Assembly: GCA_002077065.1 (NCBI GenBank)
Contig: NAJO01000012.1
Span: forward strand, 186,001 to 250,000
Direction: 5' to 3'
DNA: 64,000 nucleotides
Origin: Cryoendolithus antarcticus
Taxonomy: Eukaryota > Ascomycota > Dothideomycetes > Cladosporiales > Cladosporiaceae
Below the pieces are notes generated by a model. That model had not been told where the DNA came from, did no database searches, and saw only the letters and a list, made by a program, of their open reading frames with translations. The stretch's first letter is position 1. The number at the start of each line of letters is the position of its first letter. A program made the position numbers and the translations under genes. Shown here piece after piece: positions 41,690 through 51,470 of the stretch.

Positions 41690-44170
41690 CTACCTCCGCG
41701 CTTCCACCTCCCTCATTTCTGCATCGCATATCACACACTTATGATCCCAACCGATGCCGTTCCTACTCGGCGTCAACTGACAGCTTTCAGCCTCCGACGT
41801 GCAGCTACCCTGTTCTACAGGGTTCCAATCCCCGTCTTCGTGGCGGCAGAGTCTGGGCTTAGGAGGTGGCTTTTCATAGCCTCGGAAGTGAGCGCTCGAG
41901 ACTTCGCTTTCGGCTTCCTCTTCGGCGGGGGTTGCGATGGGCTCTCCTGGCTCTTCGGGGATGATGGGGGCGTGGGCTTGCATTCGGTAGGCGGTTTGGG
42001 CGGACGAGCGATGTGAGGGAGCTTGGCGAGAGTGCTGAGATGGTGCTCTCTGACCATACTGTGTAGGCATTGGCTGTGGGTGATAGACAGACGGCGTGTG
42101 AGTGCTGTAGTGCGAGGGTACCTGCTCCAGTATAGGCGCTTGCATGCGAGCTCTTGCGGTGGATGATGTTCGTGTACTCCCCGTCCTCGCACCGTGTCCG
42201 TGGAATAGCTTTGCTCCGCCTGCGCGGTTGGAGCCTCCCGTACTCGATGCTGCTGTCGTCTCCGGTCTATACCCAGGGCCTTGCTCTTGCACGAAGTCGG
42301 CATGACCAAGAGGTGCTTGAACGTCCGGCCCATGAGCACTATCGTGCGATGTGCTTTGGGGCGCTGCATGGGGATTTTGATAGAAAGCTGGATCCGCTAG
42401 AGGTGCGTGATCGACATGCGGCACCTGCGCGTAGTCCTGGCGTGCTGTCAGTGCTCGCGACGATGCTGCACTCTGCGAGGCGGCCGAAATTGTGACCACT
42501 GGCACCTGCTCGTCTGGTGCCTTGTTCGTGAGTGATTCCATCCAGTCTAACACTCTCGAAGCGCTGATCGCCTGCGATCGTGCCTGTTGTGCGGATCTGT
42601 GTGAATTCGCTGACACTGGAGCGCCGCGAGCAGTGCCATGAGCAGAATCCGGAGGCACTATACCCGGGAAATTTCCAGGCATCGCGTTTGAGGCTGCAGC
42701 AGGACCTGCGCTGGCGCAGGCTGGCCTGACCCCTTGGGAAGCGGCAGCGGACCCGGTTGGGAGACTGTGCGCTCCGACATAAGGACCGCCTGCGCTGTCG
42801 GCATAGATCGGCTGCTGGCCGGGTACAGCATAGCCAGGCTGTGCCACATTCGCGCATCGTTGGCCGGACGCTGGAACTAGTGTTGGTGCTATAGGGGTTG
42901 GAGTATATCCGGGGCGCGGACCAGCATTGTGTTCCTGCAAGGGTACATGAGTTTGTACAAGCGGTGAGATTGATCCAGCAGCGCTCCGCCATTGACTTTG
43001 GCTAGCCGATCCATGGCCGACCAACTCTGGCACGTACCGCGGCTGCGAGACCGGGATATGTGCCAGTCTCGGTTGTTGTGAAGGTACCAAAGGCGGTGTT
43101 ATATACGCGTGACCCTGTGGCGCCTGCCCGCGAGAAGCAGTGGCGCTTCGTCGTCCGGTCGAGCCCATAGGTGCAGGCATATGTCGTACCGAGGTCCGAG
43201 AGGGATGTATGAAGCTCGCTGCATTTGCCTGTGTGTGTATGGGCTGTTGTTGTAAGCCTGGCGTCCCAAGTCCTGGAGGCGGCTGCATCCGAGGTATCGA
43301 GCTACCTGACACCAGAGGAATACTGGTATTTGGCAGAGGAGAGAAGTTTTGATGAGGTGGTGCTTGCTGCATTGGGCCCACCGAGGGTGCGCTGTTAGCA
43401 TGCGATTGGGGAAAGATAGGCGGTGCAGCATGCTGTGGACGGGCAAATGGTTGTTGTGCTGACATAGCTGGCCGATAGCGATGCGAGCTTCCATGGTCTG
43501 ATCGAACGCCGTTGATCGCAGGAGCATGATACTTTTCTCCATCACTACTACCAGATCTCGGCGCCGTGGGAATGTATGGCTCCGAGCCGAACTTCTCTGT
43601 CGCTGGCGGCCGATGGTGTGGCCCTGTGTCGTCAGTTTCCCGCCTATGTCTTCGTCGATGCTTGTGTTCGTGTCGCTTGCGGTCCCTGTCCAGCGCCTCA
43701 AGTTCCCCCTCCCCCCACTTTACCCACTCCCTAATCCACGCCCCAATCTCCCTCAACACCTCCAACCTCGTCTTATCGCTCTTACCCCTCTTCATCACCT
43801 TCCAACCCAGAGCTGCCAGCGATGTCGCCAGCTTCACTGCACCTTTCTCAGCAATGCCCCGATGCTTCTCCTCGCTCGCGTCTCGAGGTGCAGATGAACC
43901 GAGTGCTCGTTCCAGAACCTCGGTCTCCTCATCTGCGATCCTAAGCCATCCATGCGAGAGGTCAAGCACTTCGGTCAAGAGTGCTCGATGGTGGGAGTCC
44001 GAGGTCTTCGATGTCGTCGGTTTTAAGACTTGCTGAGCTAGGCGGCCAATCTTGAGAGCCTGTTTGATTGTCGATTTTTCGTTGTGGGCTTCTCTGTCAT
44101 CACCGCCGCGTAATCTAGCAGCCCCATCCGGCCGAGAGCCAACGGAGATGAAGGTAATGGTAGACTGCAT
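41690..44170 (-). CDS. Uncharacterised 826-residue disordered protein with small C-terminal Cys motif
   Basis: Single exon, ATG 44170. Residues ~30-160 look structured and helical (IKQALKIGRLAQQVLKP, LLTEVLDLSHGWLRIADEE, LATSLAALGWKVMKRGKSD), followed by a basic His/Arg stretch (KRHEHKHRRRHRR). Residues ~190-740 are low complexity, rich in Pro, Ala, Gln, His and Ser. The last ~60 residues contain a conserved-looking Cys pattern: RLCRHEDGDWNP, CTSEAESC and HKCVICDAEM, which could bind zinc. I do not recognise the family. The helical N-terminus plus long disordered linker plus Cys-rich end suggests a scaffold, but this is inference only. Confidence 0.7.
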   Translation of the reverse strand: MQSTITFISVGSRPDGAARLRGGDDREAHNEKSTIKQALKIGRLAQQVLKPTTSKTSDSHHRALLTEVLDLSHGWLRIADEETEVLERALGSSAPRDASEEKHRGIAEKGAVKLATSLAALGWKVMKRGKSDKTRLEVLREIGAWIREWVKWGEGELEALDRDRKRHEHKHRRRHRRETDDTGPHHRPPATEKFGSEPYIPTAPRSGSSDGEKYHAPAINGVRSDHGSSHRYRPAMSAQQPFARPQHAAPPIFPQSHANSAPSVGPMQQAPPHQNFSPLPNTSIPLVSGSSIPRMQPPPGLGTPGLQQQPIHTQANAASFIHPSRTSVRHMPAPMGSTGRRSATASRGQAPQGHAYITPPLVPSQQPRLAHIPVSQPRYVPELVGHGSASQSQWRSAAGSISPLVQTHVPLQEHNAGPRPGYTPTPIAPTLVPASGQRCANVAQPGYAVPGQQPIYADSAGGPYVGAHSLPTGSAAASQGVRPACASAGPAAASNAMPGNFPGIVPPDSAHGTARGAPVSANSHRSAQQARSQAISASRVLDWMESLTNKAPDEQVPVVTISAASQSAASSRALTARQDYAQVPHVDHAPLADPAFYQNPHAAPQSTSHDSAHGPDVQAPLGHADFVQEQGPGYRPETTAASSTGGSNRAGGAKLFHGHGARTGSTRTSSTARARMQAPILEQVPSHYSTHTPSVYHPQPMPTQYGQRAPSQHSRQAPSHRSSAQTAYRMQAHAPIIPEEPGEPIATPAEEEAESEVSSAHFRGYEKPPPKPRLCRHEDGDWNPVEQGSCTSEAESCQLTPSRNGIGWDHKCVICDAEMREVEARR

Positions 44171-44497
44171 CGTGTTGTCTTGCTAAGGGTTGATCTTGCG
44201 AAAATGAACAACGAGAAGGAGACCTGATGACATACCATGGTGCAGTGACTGGGAGCCGTGCCGTGGACGGTCAGACCTAGCAATCTGTCGTGCACTGCAC
44301 ACATCCCGTGATGCTGAGCTGTTGTTCTTCTGGAATTTTTCCGGCCAGCACGGTATGCTCGTGGGTCCATATATGTACTTGCAACTTCTCAGTCGTTATG
44401 CCAAGACCAAGTCTTCCCTCGTGACGCCCAGGGTCAGAGTTGGGTGTGTCCGCTACGCCAAAGCTGTATGCATCCGATTCCTTAGTCCATCTACCCT
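44171..44497. other. Intergenic gap
   Basis: About 330 bp between the start of the 826-residue protein gene and the stop of the PFK-2 gene, both on the minus strand; promoter plus 3' UTR by position. Confidence 0.45.
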
Positions 44498-46100
44498 TCA
44501 TACCTTCAACACCGGCACATTCAACTTCCCCTGCCCCGCCAACACTGGGCTTCCAATTCTCGAGCTCTCCGGCGTGTCTGCGTGCACAGCCTTACTTCCC
44601 TTTTCACGCCACGTACTAACAGCAGGTACATCCGCATGGATCCTCTCCTCCTGCGTGCCATACGCTCTGGGTGTCAGTTTGATGAGGCAATGCAATGGAA
44701 CCTCCATCCATGGACTCTTCTCTTGCGATGAGCCCATGAAGTAGGCGTAGATGCACCTCAGCACGGCTTGATGGGTGACAATGAGAATGTTCTCGGAGCG
44801 CTCGAGCTCCATAATGATGGGCTCCAGGCGGATGACTACATCGCGGTAGGACTCTCCGCCGAGGTAGCGGTAATTGTACTTGTCTGCATCACGGGCTTTG
44901 AAGTCTTGCGGGTATTCCTTCTCGATGTCGGCGTAGGTCAGACCGTCGCAGACGCCTGAATCGAGCTCATCAAGGGCCTTCCAGGCGAGCTTCTCATAAG
45001 GTAGGAAGCGCGATGTTTGAGCGGTGCGTTTGAGGGTCGAGGTCCAGACTGTGAGGGGCAAATCACCGGCTGACTGCTTCACGAGTTCTGGAAGCTTGCG
45101 GGCGTACATCTCGCCACGGTCGGAGATGTTGGCGTCGCCGCCGATTTGTCCGGAGAGGTTGAACATCGATTCGCCGTGCTGGTGCTGATGTTAGTATGTG
45201 CTCATCTTTGGGCAGGAAACGGGCGATGTATACTCGACTGATCCAGATGCTTCTTGGCTTGATGTGCAGATTCATCAGGTAGTACACTACTCTTGACTGC
45301 AAGTAGTCTTGCAACCGATTGATGATCACCTGTGCGCCTACATCTATGACCTTGCAGTACGTCAAGTCCGACTCATCTTCATCCAGTGTCTCGTATACCC
45401 GCTCGTACATCATGATACGATTTCTGAAGTCTTGTGCTGCCTCTTCCGGATCTTGGCCTTTGTAGTCTGGGCTCGTGAGCTTCACTTCCCGGATGTTGCT
45501 CATGATCAGATCTTCGTCATCACATTTACTCTCCACGAACAGCGTCTCGATGCCTTCCCGGTCGCACCGATCCTTGATCCAGCGCCTTCGCTCTTTTGTC
45601 GAGTTCGTCGCATCGAGAATCGCGATGAGGTTTCCGGGCAGCTTAAACCACTTGCACATGTCATCGACCGCCGCTTGCGCTGCTGCCCGTCGTAACCGCT
45701 CGCCCTCCTTGTTCGAGAAGTCGAAGAAGCTAGCATTCGGCTGGGGAGTGTTGGTCCGTCGGTAATTGCCAACATTGAAGCACTTCGCTGTGATCGACAG
45801 CCATCCGAGATATCGAACGACTGCTTGAAGTCAGTCTCCAGTCACTACGTCGCCTCCCTGGCATCACTCACGCTTCTGTGCTATCAGGCTCTTGCCTCTT
45901 GCAGGGAGTCCCACCATGACGACACATATCCGCGTATCCTCGACCTGAACACCAACACCATTAGCACTCCTCGAGCTCTGTCTCCTGCCTGACGTCGGTC
46001 TCATGAAGTCGCCCTGCGGCGTCCTGGCGAGGTCCGCCTTGTAGTGATCTCTGTGCTCTTGGAGGGCGTCTGCCGGAGCCAGACTGGTGGCGGAAGGCAT
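44498..46100 (-). CDS. Bifunctional 6-phosphofructo-2-kinase / fructose-2,6-bisphosphatase
   Basis: 498 aa from three exons: 46100-45872, 45820-45234 and 45178-44498, with introns of 51 and 55 bp; the second has a textbook TACTAAC branch site. It sets the level of fructose-2,6-bisphosphate, the signal that pushes glycolysis over gluconeogenesis, in the cytosol. The kinase half has Walker A VMVGLPARGKS, VRYLGWLS, FNVGNYRR and FFDFSNKEGERLR. The phosphatase half starts at the second splice junction with ISRHGES (phospho-acceptor His), followed by SDRGEMYA, TSTLKRTAQT, YRYLGGESYRDVV and IVTHQAVLRCIY. Because the RHG and the THQ histidines are both kept, both activities are expected, as in yeast Fbp26-like enzymes and unlike kinase-only Pfk26. 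The last ~50 residues (EKGSKAVHADTPESSRIG) look like a regulatory tail. Confidence 0.93.
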
Positions 46101-47327
46101 ATTTGCGGGCCTGACCGGAGAGATCGGAGCAGGCTCTATAGGTTTAAAGCAAGACGTGCGGGCTCATGCGGCAGCCGGATTGCTTGCGTCTCTGATGTTT
46201 GCAACGAGTCCTTGAAAATTTCGATCGTAGACTCTGTGTTACTCCAATCTGACGAAGCTGAGGTAATTCCAGGCGGTTCCCTCAGAGCTACCCAAGTCCG
46301 GTAGTCTTAGCTCGCGTGCTCTTCGGCAAGCCCACTGCAAGAGATTGGATCCTCTTTCCGAGTGAGAGATGGCTACTGCCCAAGGCCAGGCCAGTGTTCT
46401 AATGCCTCGATATATTCCAATGAGGTGAGGCTGGTGATGCAATTATGAGGCCGGTGATAACAGTATGTCTCTGTGTTGATTCATGACGACTGAGTGTTTC
46501 CTACGTAGCTCGCGCTGGGCCGAGGTGGTGTTCGCCGAGAACCGTAGCGAGAGTCAGGTACCCGGTCAAGTCATCCGCTGACTAAGGATGGGTTTGATAC
46601 GGTACCGACGTAGTCCCTTCCTGATCCTGCGAAGTCGAGTGCCCAGCAGGAGTGTTGCCGAAGAAGAGGTACAGAGATCTGACTTACCGATGCGGAAAGA
46701 TGTGCTGTACCAGGCGTGGTGCTCGATCGATGCCGACCACCAGCAGCGACACCGTTCATCTTGGAAGATCTTATCAGCCAGAGTAAGGCGTATCGGGCGG
46801 CGATAGGATGCACAAAGTAAGCAACGAGGAATCGTACAGAGCAGAGTTCACATATTGCCACGAGTCAAGTGCAGACAAAATGGAAAGCGTCCGAACGACG
46901 AATTCGCCAGCCTTCTCAGCACGTTGCTTCCCTCTGCTGGCGGGACCGTCCGCCTTATCTCTTGAGGTCATAACACATACATGGTGTGATAAGAATGGTC
47001 ACGACCTGGGTAGAACTATCTCATTCACACCAGCACCGAAGGTGTGTCAGTCATATGCACACAATGGCTATGACACGGGGTATTCTGTACAGACGCGCCT
47101 TAATATCGCGCGAAATCGCATCAGTGTCTTCAGACCGAGTCGACGACATCGGCGAGGTGGGCCCCGTCTGTCGTCGTCGATCTCGATTGCGAACATATCA
47201 GGAACCTGAGTAGCATGTAGCTACTGACGGCCAGTGTACACTGCTGCACGCCTCAATTAAGCAAACTACACGGTCGCTCTTCTAGCCCTGCCCTCTCCTA
47301 CGCATCTCCCATCGCAGCATCTCTTCC
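46101..47327. other. Divergent intergenic region
   Basis: About 1.2 kb between divergent genes. A plus-strand frame (46808-47209, 133 codons) and a minus-strand frame (46571-46861) exist, but neither has recognisable features. Promoters for both flanking genes are expected here. Confidence 0.45.
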
Positions 47328-48276
47328 ATGTCGTGTTATATCCCCAGTCGATACTGCGATCCCATGTCTCAAGACGAGACAGCTCTTCCGACTTCAGTTT
47401 ACGAGCCCATCACACCGCGATCTGACAGCCAAAATGCGTCAGAAGGAAAGCAAATTAATCTCTCGGATATTCAAACATTGCCCCTGCAATCTCTCCTAGC
47501 ACACGATCATGTTGAGCAATGGTTGGATCTCCAGTGGCACAAATGATGTCAGCCCTGCCGCTTGCTCGACCTCCATACCAGAACCTGGCGTACAGCTTGC
47601 TTGCCATCAGCTGCTTGCTCTCCTCGAGAAGGATCATGCTGAACCAGAGGCTACATACAATACGGTCTCTCTGAAAATGTCAAGTGAGCCTTACAGTTCT
47701 GCCACGCAGCGTCCTCGCGATCTTATGACAACTGGTCCATCGGTTATGCAGACTCCGGCTAGCGCTCGACCGAACACCTCCAAGGAGGTCCACATGGAGT
47801 CTGCGGCTGCCAATAAGAAGGAGCGCGAGACGAGGCAGCCTCTGAAGTCCGCTCTTAAGGTGCTCGATCCACTAAGCAGTACTCATCACAACCCCACGGG
47901 TGGTCCTGACCCGGGTCCTCCAGAGCTGAACGATACAACTATCGATCTTACAGATACCCTCGGCCACGCCGATGCCGTAATGCGCCAGGCTGCAGCATTA
48001 TTTCGACACCCGGACAACTTGACGGCCGAAGTAAGTTACGAGCTCCGTCACGCACAGCAGCTCTACACGCGAGCTGGGCAATTACAGCGTGAAGCTTATC
48101 AAGAATTTGAACACGCTGCGATGGAGCTGGCAGAGTGCAAGAAGTTGATGGCTGAGGCGCAACAAGAGATGGCGCATGCTGTTGCTGTGCAAAAAGCCGA
48201 GGCGAAGGGGGCAGAGGGTGACGGTGAAGTGCAGAGGCCGGGTGATCAGCTGCAAGAGGAGACGTCCGATGTGTAA
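47328..48276 (+). CDS. Uncharacterised coiled-coil protein (start and first intron uncertain)
   Basis: Two readings are possible. The simple one starts at ATG 47509 and gives 255 aa. The spliced one starts at ATG 47328 (MSCYIPSRYCDPMSQDETA), uses exon 47328-47510, a weak GTTGAG donor and the GTACAG acceptor at 47595, then 47596-48276. That gives 287 aa, and both junctions are phase 0. The upstream piece (INLSDIQTLPLQSLLAHDH) reads like protein, which favours the longer model. The C-terminal third (ELRHAQQLYTRAGQLQREAY, AMELAECKKLMAEAQQEMAH) is a long amphipathic helix, probably coiled coil. No family recognised; the stop at 48276 is certain. Confidence 0.6.
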
Positions 48277-48372
48277 GCCAAGTAGTCTTTGCGTATCTAC
48301 AAAAGTTTACGTCCGCAACAGGGGTATCTCAATGGCGGATTCAGCCCGCTTCAGCATCTATACCATGCTCCC

Positions 48373-49419
48373 TCAGAAAGTACGAAACCCGCCCAATCCA
48401 GCGAAAGAGGCCGCCTCCCCAATAGGACCCTCCTCCGCATACGTGGCCACATTAGGGTCACGTGTTCCGCTCTCATAGCGCCATCTCGGGTCCACAGCTC
48501 CTAGGAGAGTATGCGCACCACGCTTCATCACAATTCTGTCCAGCTCCCACATCAGAAAGAGGCAATTTCTCAGCTGATGCTCGGCAAGCGTCCCCCTAAT
48601 CGCCTCTCCAGTCTGCAAATCAACGGAAAGATCGACCCTCTCGCGATTCCAGTCCTCGTGGACACCGCCGTCGGTCGTCTCGATGATGAGGTTGCACAGG
48701 TCTATGGCCGTGTTCTCAACGTCGGAGAGCTCGAAGTGCACGTTTAGTAGAATGAGAGCGGTGAACACGTCGTGGCGAAACACAGTGGTGATCTGTGTGT
48801 TTGGCTCGAATGTGAGTGACGGAGTGGCGTCGTGGGCGCGGATGTACTTCTCGACTGCTGTGAGCTTTGTCCCTACTGCGGTAAAGAGTGGGGGATCAGC
48901 GATGCTGCAGGCGGCGGCGGTGGTTGTGGCGACGCTCTTACCGCGCGCGGGCTTCTTAGGGGTGCTGAGCTTGAGATTCTTGCATTTCCGTGGACTAGTG
49001 GCAGCCGCGTCCTCATCAAGTGCGACGTCATCGTCCTCGAGGTCATCGGCCTTGCGCTTCGGCGATCTACTATTGTTCTTCACCACCTTCGCTGCAGGCG
49101 CTTTGATACCACGGGTCTTCTTCTGTGCCGCAGGCGCCGTGGCTGCCTTAGGGGTGGGTGTGCGCTTGCGCGTTGACTTCGCGGAGGATGATGAGGGTGT
49201 CTTTGAAGCATCCGCGCCAACCCCTTGCGCCAGCTGAGCCACGCTGTCGGGTGCGAGTTTCTTGATCTCGTCGCTGCCGGTGGGACTCGGGTTCAGGGGG
49301 TTCGCGGAGTCTTGTGCTTTCACAGTTGGTGGTGTGGCGCTTGTTCTAGTTCGCGCAGGCTCGGGAGTCGTGACCTTCAATCCGGCCTCCTTGACAGCGA
49401 GCTTCGCAGATGGAGCCAT
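48373..49419 (-). CDS. Uncharacterised nuclear-type protein
   Basis: 348 aa, single exon, ATG 49419 (MAPSAKLAVKEAGLK). Residues 1 to ~165 are disordered and rich in Lys, Pro, Ser, Thr and Ala, with bipartite-looking basic patches (KSTRKRTPTPKAATAPAAQK, RSPKRKADDLEDDD) suggesting nuclear import and DNA or chromatin association. Residues ~175-320 look folded: LTAVEKYIRAHDATPSLTFE, VFRHDVFTALILLNVHFELS and LRNCLFLMWELDRIVMKRG. It converges with the coiled-coil gene, stops being 96 bp apart. No family recognised; function unknown. Confidence 0.72.
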   Translation of the reverse strand: MAPSAKLAVKEAGLKVTTPEPARTRTSATPPTVKAQDSANPLNPSPTGSDEIKKLAPDSVAQLAQGVGADASKTPSSSSAKSTRKRTPTPKAATAPAAQKKTRGIKAPAAKVVKNNSRSPKRKADDLEDDDVALDEDAAATSPRKCKNLKLSTPKKPARGKSVATTTAAACSIADPPLFTAVGTKLTAVEKYIRAHDATPSLTFEPNTQITTVFRHDVFTALILLNVHFELSDVENTAIDLCNLIIETTDGGVHEDWNRERVDLSVDLQTGEAIRGTLAEHQLRNCLFLMWELDRIVMKRGAHTLLGAVDPRWRYESGTRDPNVATYAEEGPIGEAASFAGLGGFRTF

Positions 49420-50184
49420 GCTGATGTATTGCGATGTAGGTGATTATCGGACAAGTTGACGGGGGATTGCGCTGCTACAAAATACAGCCTATCGCAATGT
49501 GGAATATCCCTACAATGTTGCGCAGTGTAGATGTGTTGCCTGGTGTGATGAAAGTCGCAATGTGAAGTCACCGAAGTTCGTGTACTCGCTCGTCGGTTGC
49601 GGAAGGCTCAGTGACAAAGGTGTCGTTGCTCTGGAATGTCGAAATTCGTGTCGGATCTTGGTGAATGGCCAACAATGCTATTGTGCGCACAATAGACTCC
49701 AGAAGATCGATTCACGTGCGACTCACTTTTATTTCTTTAGTGCAGCTATTGTAGCATGGCTGCACATGGCGATACGTGAAGTCGTCGTTGAAGCAACAGC
49801 AGCGACTCGGTCGCACTCTGCAACATGTGCTTGCCTCTCGCACCTTTGCAAATAACTGACCAGTCCGTCGCGTTGAGGCTCGGTTCTCATGCTGTGGAAG
49901 TCGGCGTCCATACACTGTACATCGTCGGGTCAGCATCTATGCTTCAATTCCATTAATCGAATTCAATTGCGACATTATTGTCGCAGTATATACGAAAAAA
50001 CGACCATGCCGACCATTTGCGCCCGAGACCTCAGGAGATACACGAACTTACCAACCATTACCTACAAGCCGACGCACTCAAGTCTCGCAGAGTCTCTTCA
50101 CAGCCGGAGATTGACAGCGCACCAAGGCAGGTCCATTCCCGCGCATAAGAGAAATATTGCACACCGCTGACGATCGAACCCAGT
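49420..50184. other. Divergent intergenic region
   Basis: About 765 bp with no supported gene; promoter space for the nuclear-type gene on the left and the next gene on the right. Confidence 0.45.
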
Positions 50185-50949
50185 ATGCCTGGACACACAT
50201 CTAGCCCCAGCAAGAAGTACCATAAACGTATAGACAGTGGGAAGAAAGCGGTCGCGAAGGAAGTGGACGTGGGACCCGCACTTCACCTCCTCGATCGTCC
50301 AGCTTGTATGAGGAGCCCACCGTCGGACTCGGAGCGCACAGAGTCAGTAGCCGGCGACACGTGTGCGCTAGAAGTGGAAGAGCAAGCCGAGTTGGAATAT
50401 GCAGCAGGAACTTTTCTCGACATGATGGAATCGGACGGTAAGGGTTACTCCAGCCTGCAAAGGAATGGCCTGAGTTATCCGCGCGAGGGCGGCGCCGGGA
50501 AGAACTCGCAGATTGCAATCTCCCAAGGGCATCCTAATGCAAGGATGGCAATCGAAGCCAGCAGCACCGTCCTCTCCACTGATGGAGGCGCCGACATCGA
50601 CGCTGCGAACACACTCCTCGAGCTATCGCAGGGCGCCCACGTCTTCACCGAGGGCAATGCCAGGCTGAAGAGAGGTGCCGATGACTACTGGGCTCAAGGC
50701 GATGTCGTGGCTGCGAACATTCGAAACAACGTATCGTTGGTGCCGGAGTCTCGATCGCTATCGCCGAGGAGTACAGGGCCAGTTGCGAAGAGAGCGTTAT
50801 CGCCACGCAAACAATGCCTCATGGAGATGTGCGCAGATGAACCAGGAGACCATAGCTCTGAAGACGAAAGTCGTCGCGGGTTGAGATGGCATAGAACGCC
50901 ATCAATGAGACAGCGAAATCATGGAAGGGCGATAGGGTCAGATGTCTGA
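50185..50949 (+). CDS. Hypothetical protein, 254 aa, no recognised domain
   Basis: Single open frame from ATG 50185 (MPGHTSSPSKKYHKRIDSGK). It is hydrophilic with a basic N-terminus (SGKKAVAKEVD), an acidic middle (LEVEEQAELEYAAGTFLDMM) and Ser/Arg-rich C-terminus with SP sites (SRSLSPRSTG, RALSPRKQ). This composition suits a disordered, possibly nuclear phosphoprotein. An AG lies just before the ATG (ccaacccAGtATG-like context), so an upstream non-coding exon is possible. No relatives recognised. Confidence 0.55.
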   Translation: MPGHTSSPSKKYHKRIDSGKKAVAKEVDVGPALHLLDRPACMRSPPSDSERTESVAGDTCALEVEEQAELEYAAGTFLDMMESDGKGYSSLQRNGLSYPREGGAGKNSQIAISQGHPNARMAIEASSTVLSTDGGADIDAANTLLELSQGAHVFTEGNARLKRGADDYWAQGDVVAANIRNNVSLVPESRSLSPRSTGPVAKRALSPRKQCLMEMCADEPGDHSSEDESRRGLRWHRTPSMRQRNHGRAIGSDV

Positions 50950-51470
50950 TGATGTGTGCCTCTAAACCCTCTCCTCACCGTACGTGGGATTCTGAGCCTT
51001 AGGTTTGGCGCACGTGATGTCATATCCGCGACGTTTATGCACATCGGAGAAACTTTCGGCCCGCTTGGCTGTGCTTCCGCGCCGTTTAGTGAAGCAGCAG
51101 GTGCATGTGCAGACTACCGAACACCAGCTCATATCACCGGTCACATTCACCAGAACATCCAATCGCTCACTCACGCTAATCTGTAGTGCAAAGCAGTACC
51201 GTCTAGGGTCAGCACCACATACGGCTTGCACTACATTACGAGACTTAACGCCTCAGGCTTGCTGCTACACGATCGAACCTGAAGCCTCCAGCCTTGGCGG
51301 TTGGACTTAACAGTGATTGCTCATTCAAGACATCACTCATTCACACTCCAAACACCACCTGAGTGGCAAAGTCGCGAGTCACGCAGATGATTACACACTC
51401 TCTCCTACACTGAGGCGCATTAGCCTGGACGCGAACGGCGCGGTCTACCACACGCGAGGAGACCGCCGCG
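50950..51470. other. Promoter region of the HECT ligase gene
   Basis: About 520 bp between two plus-strand genes with only short overlapping frames. Confidence 0.45.
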
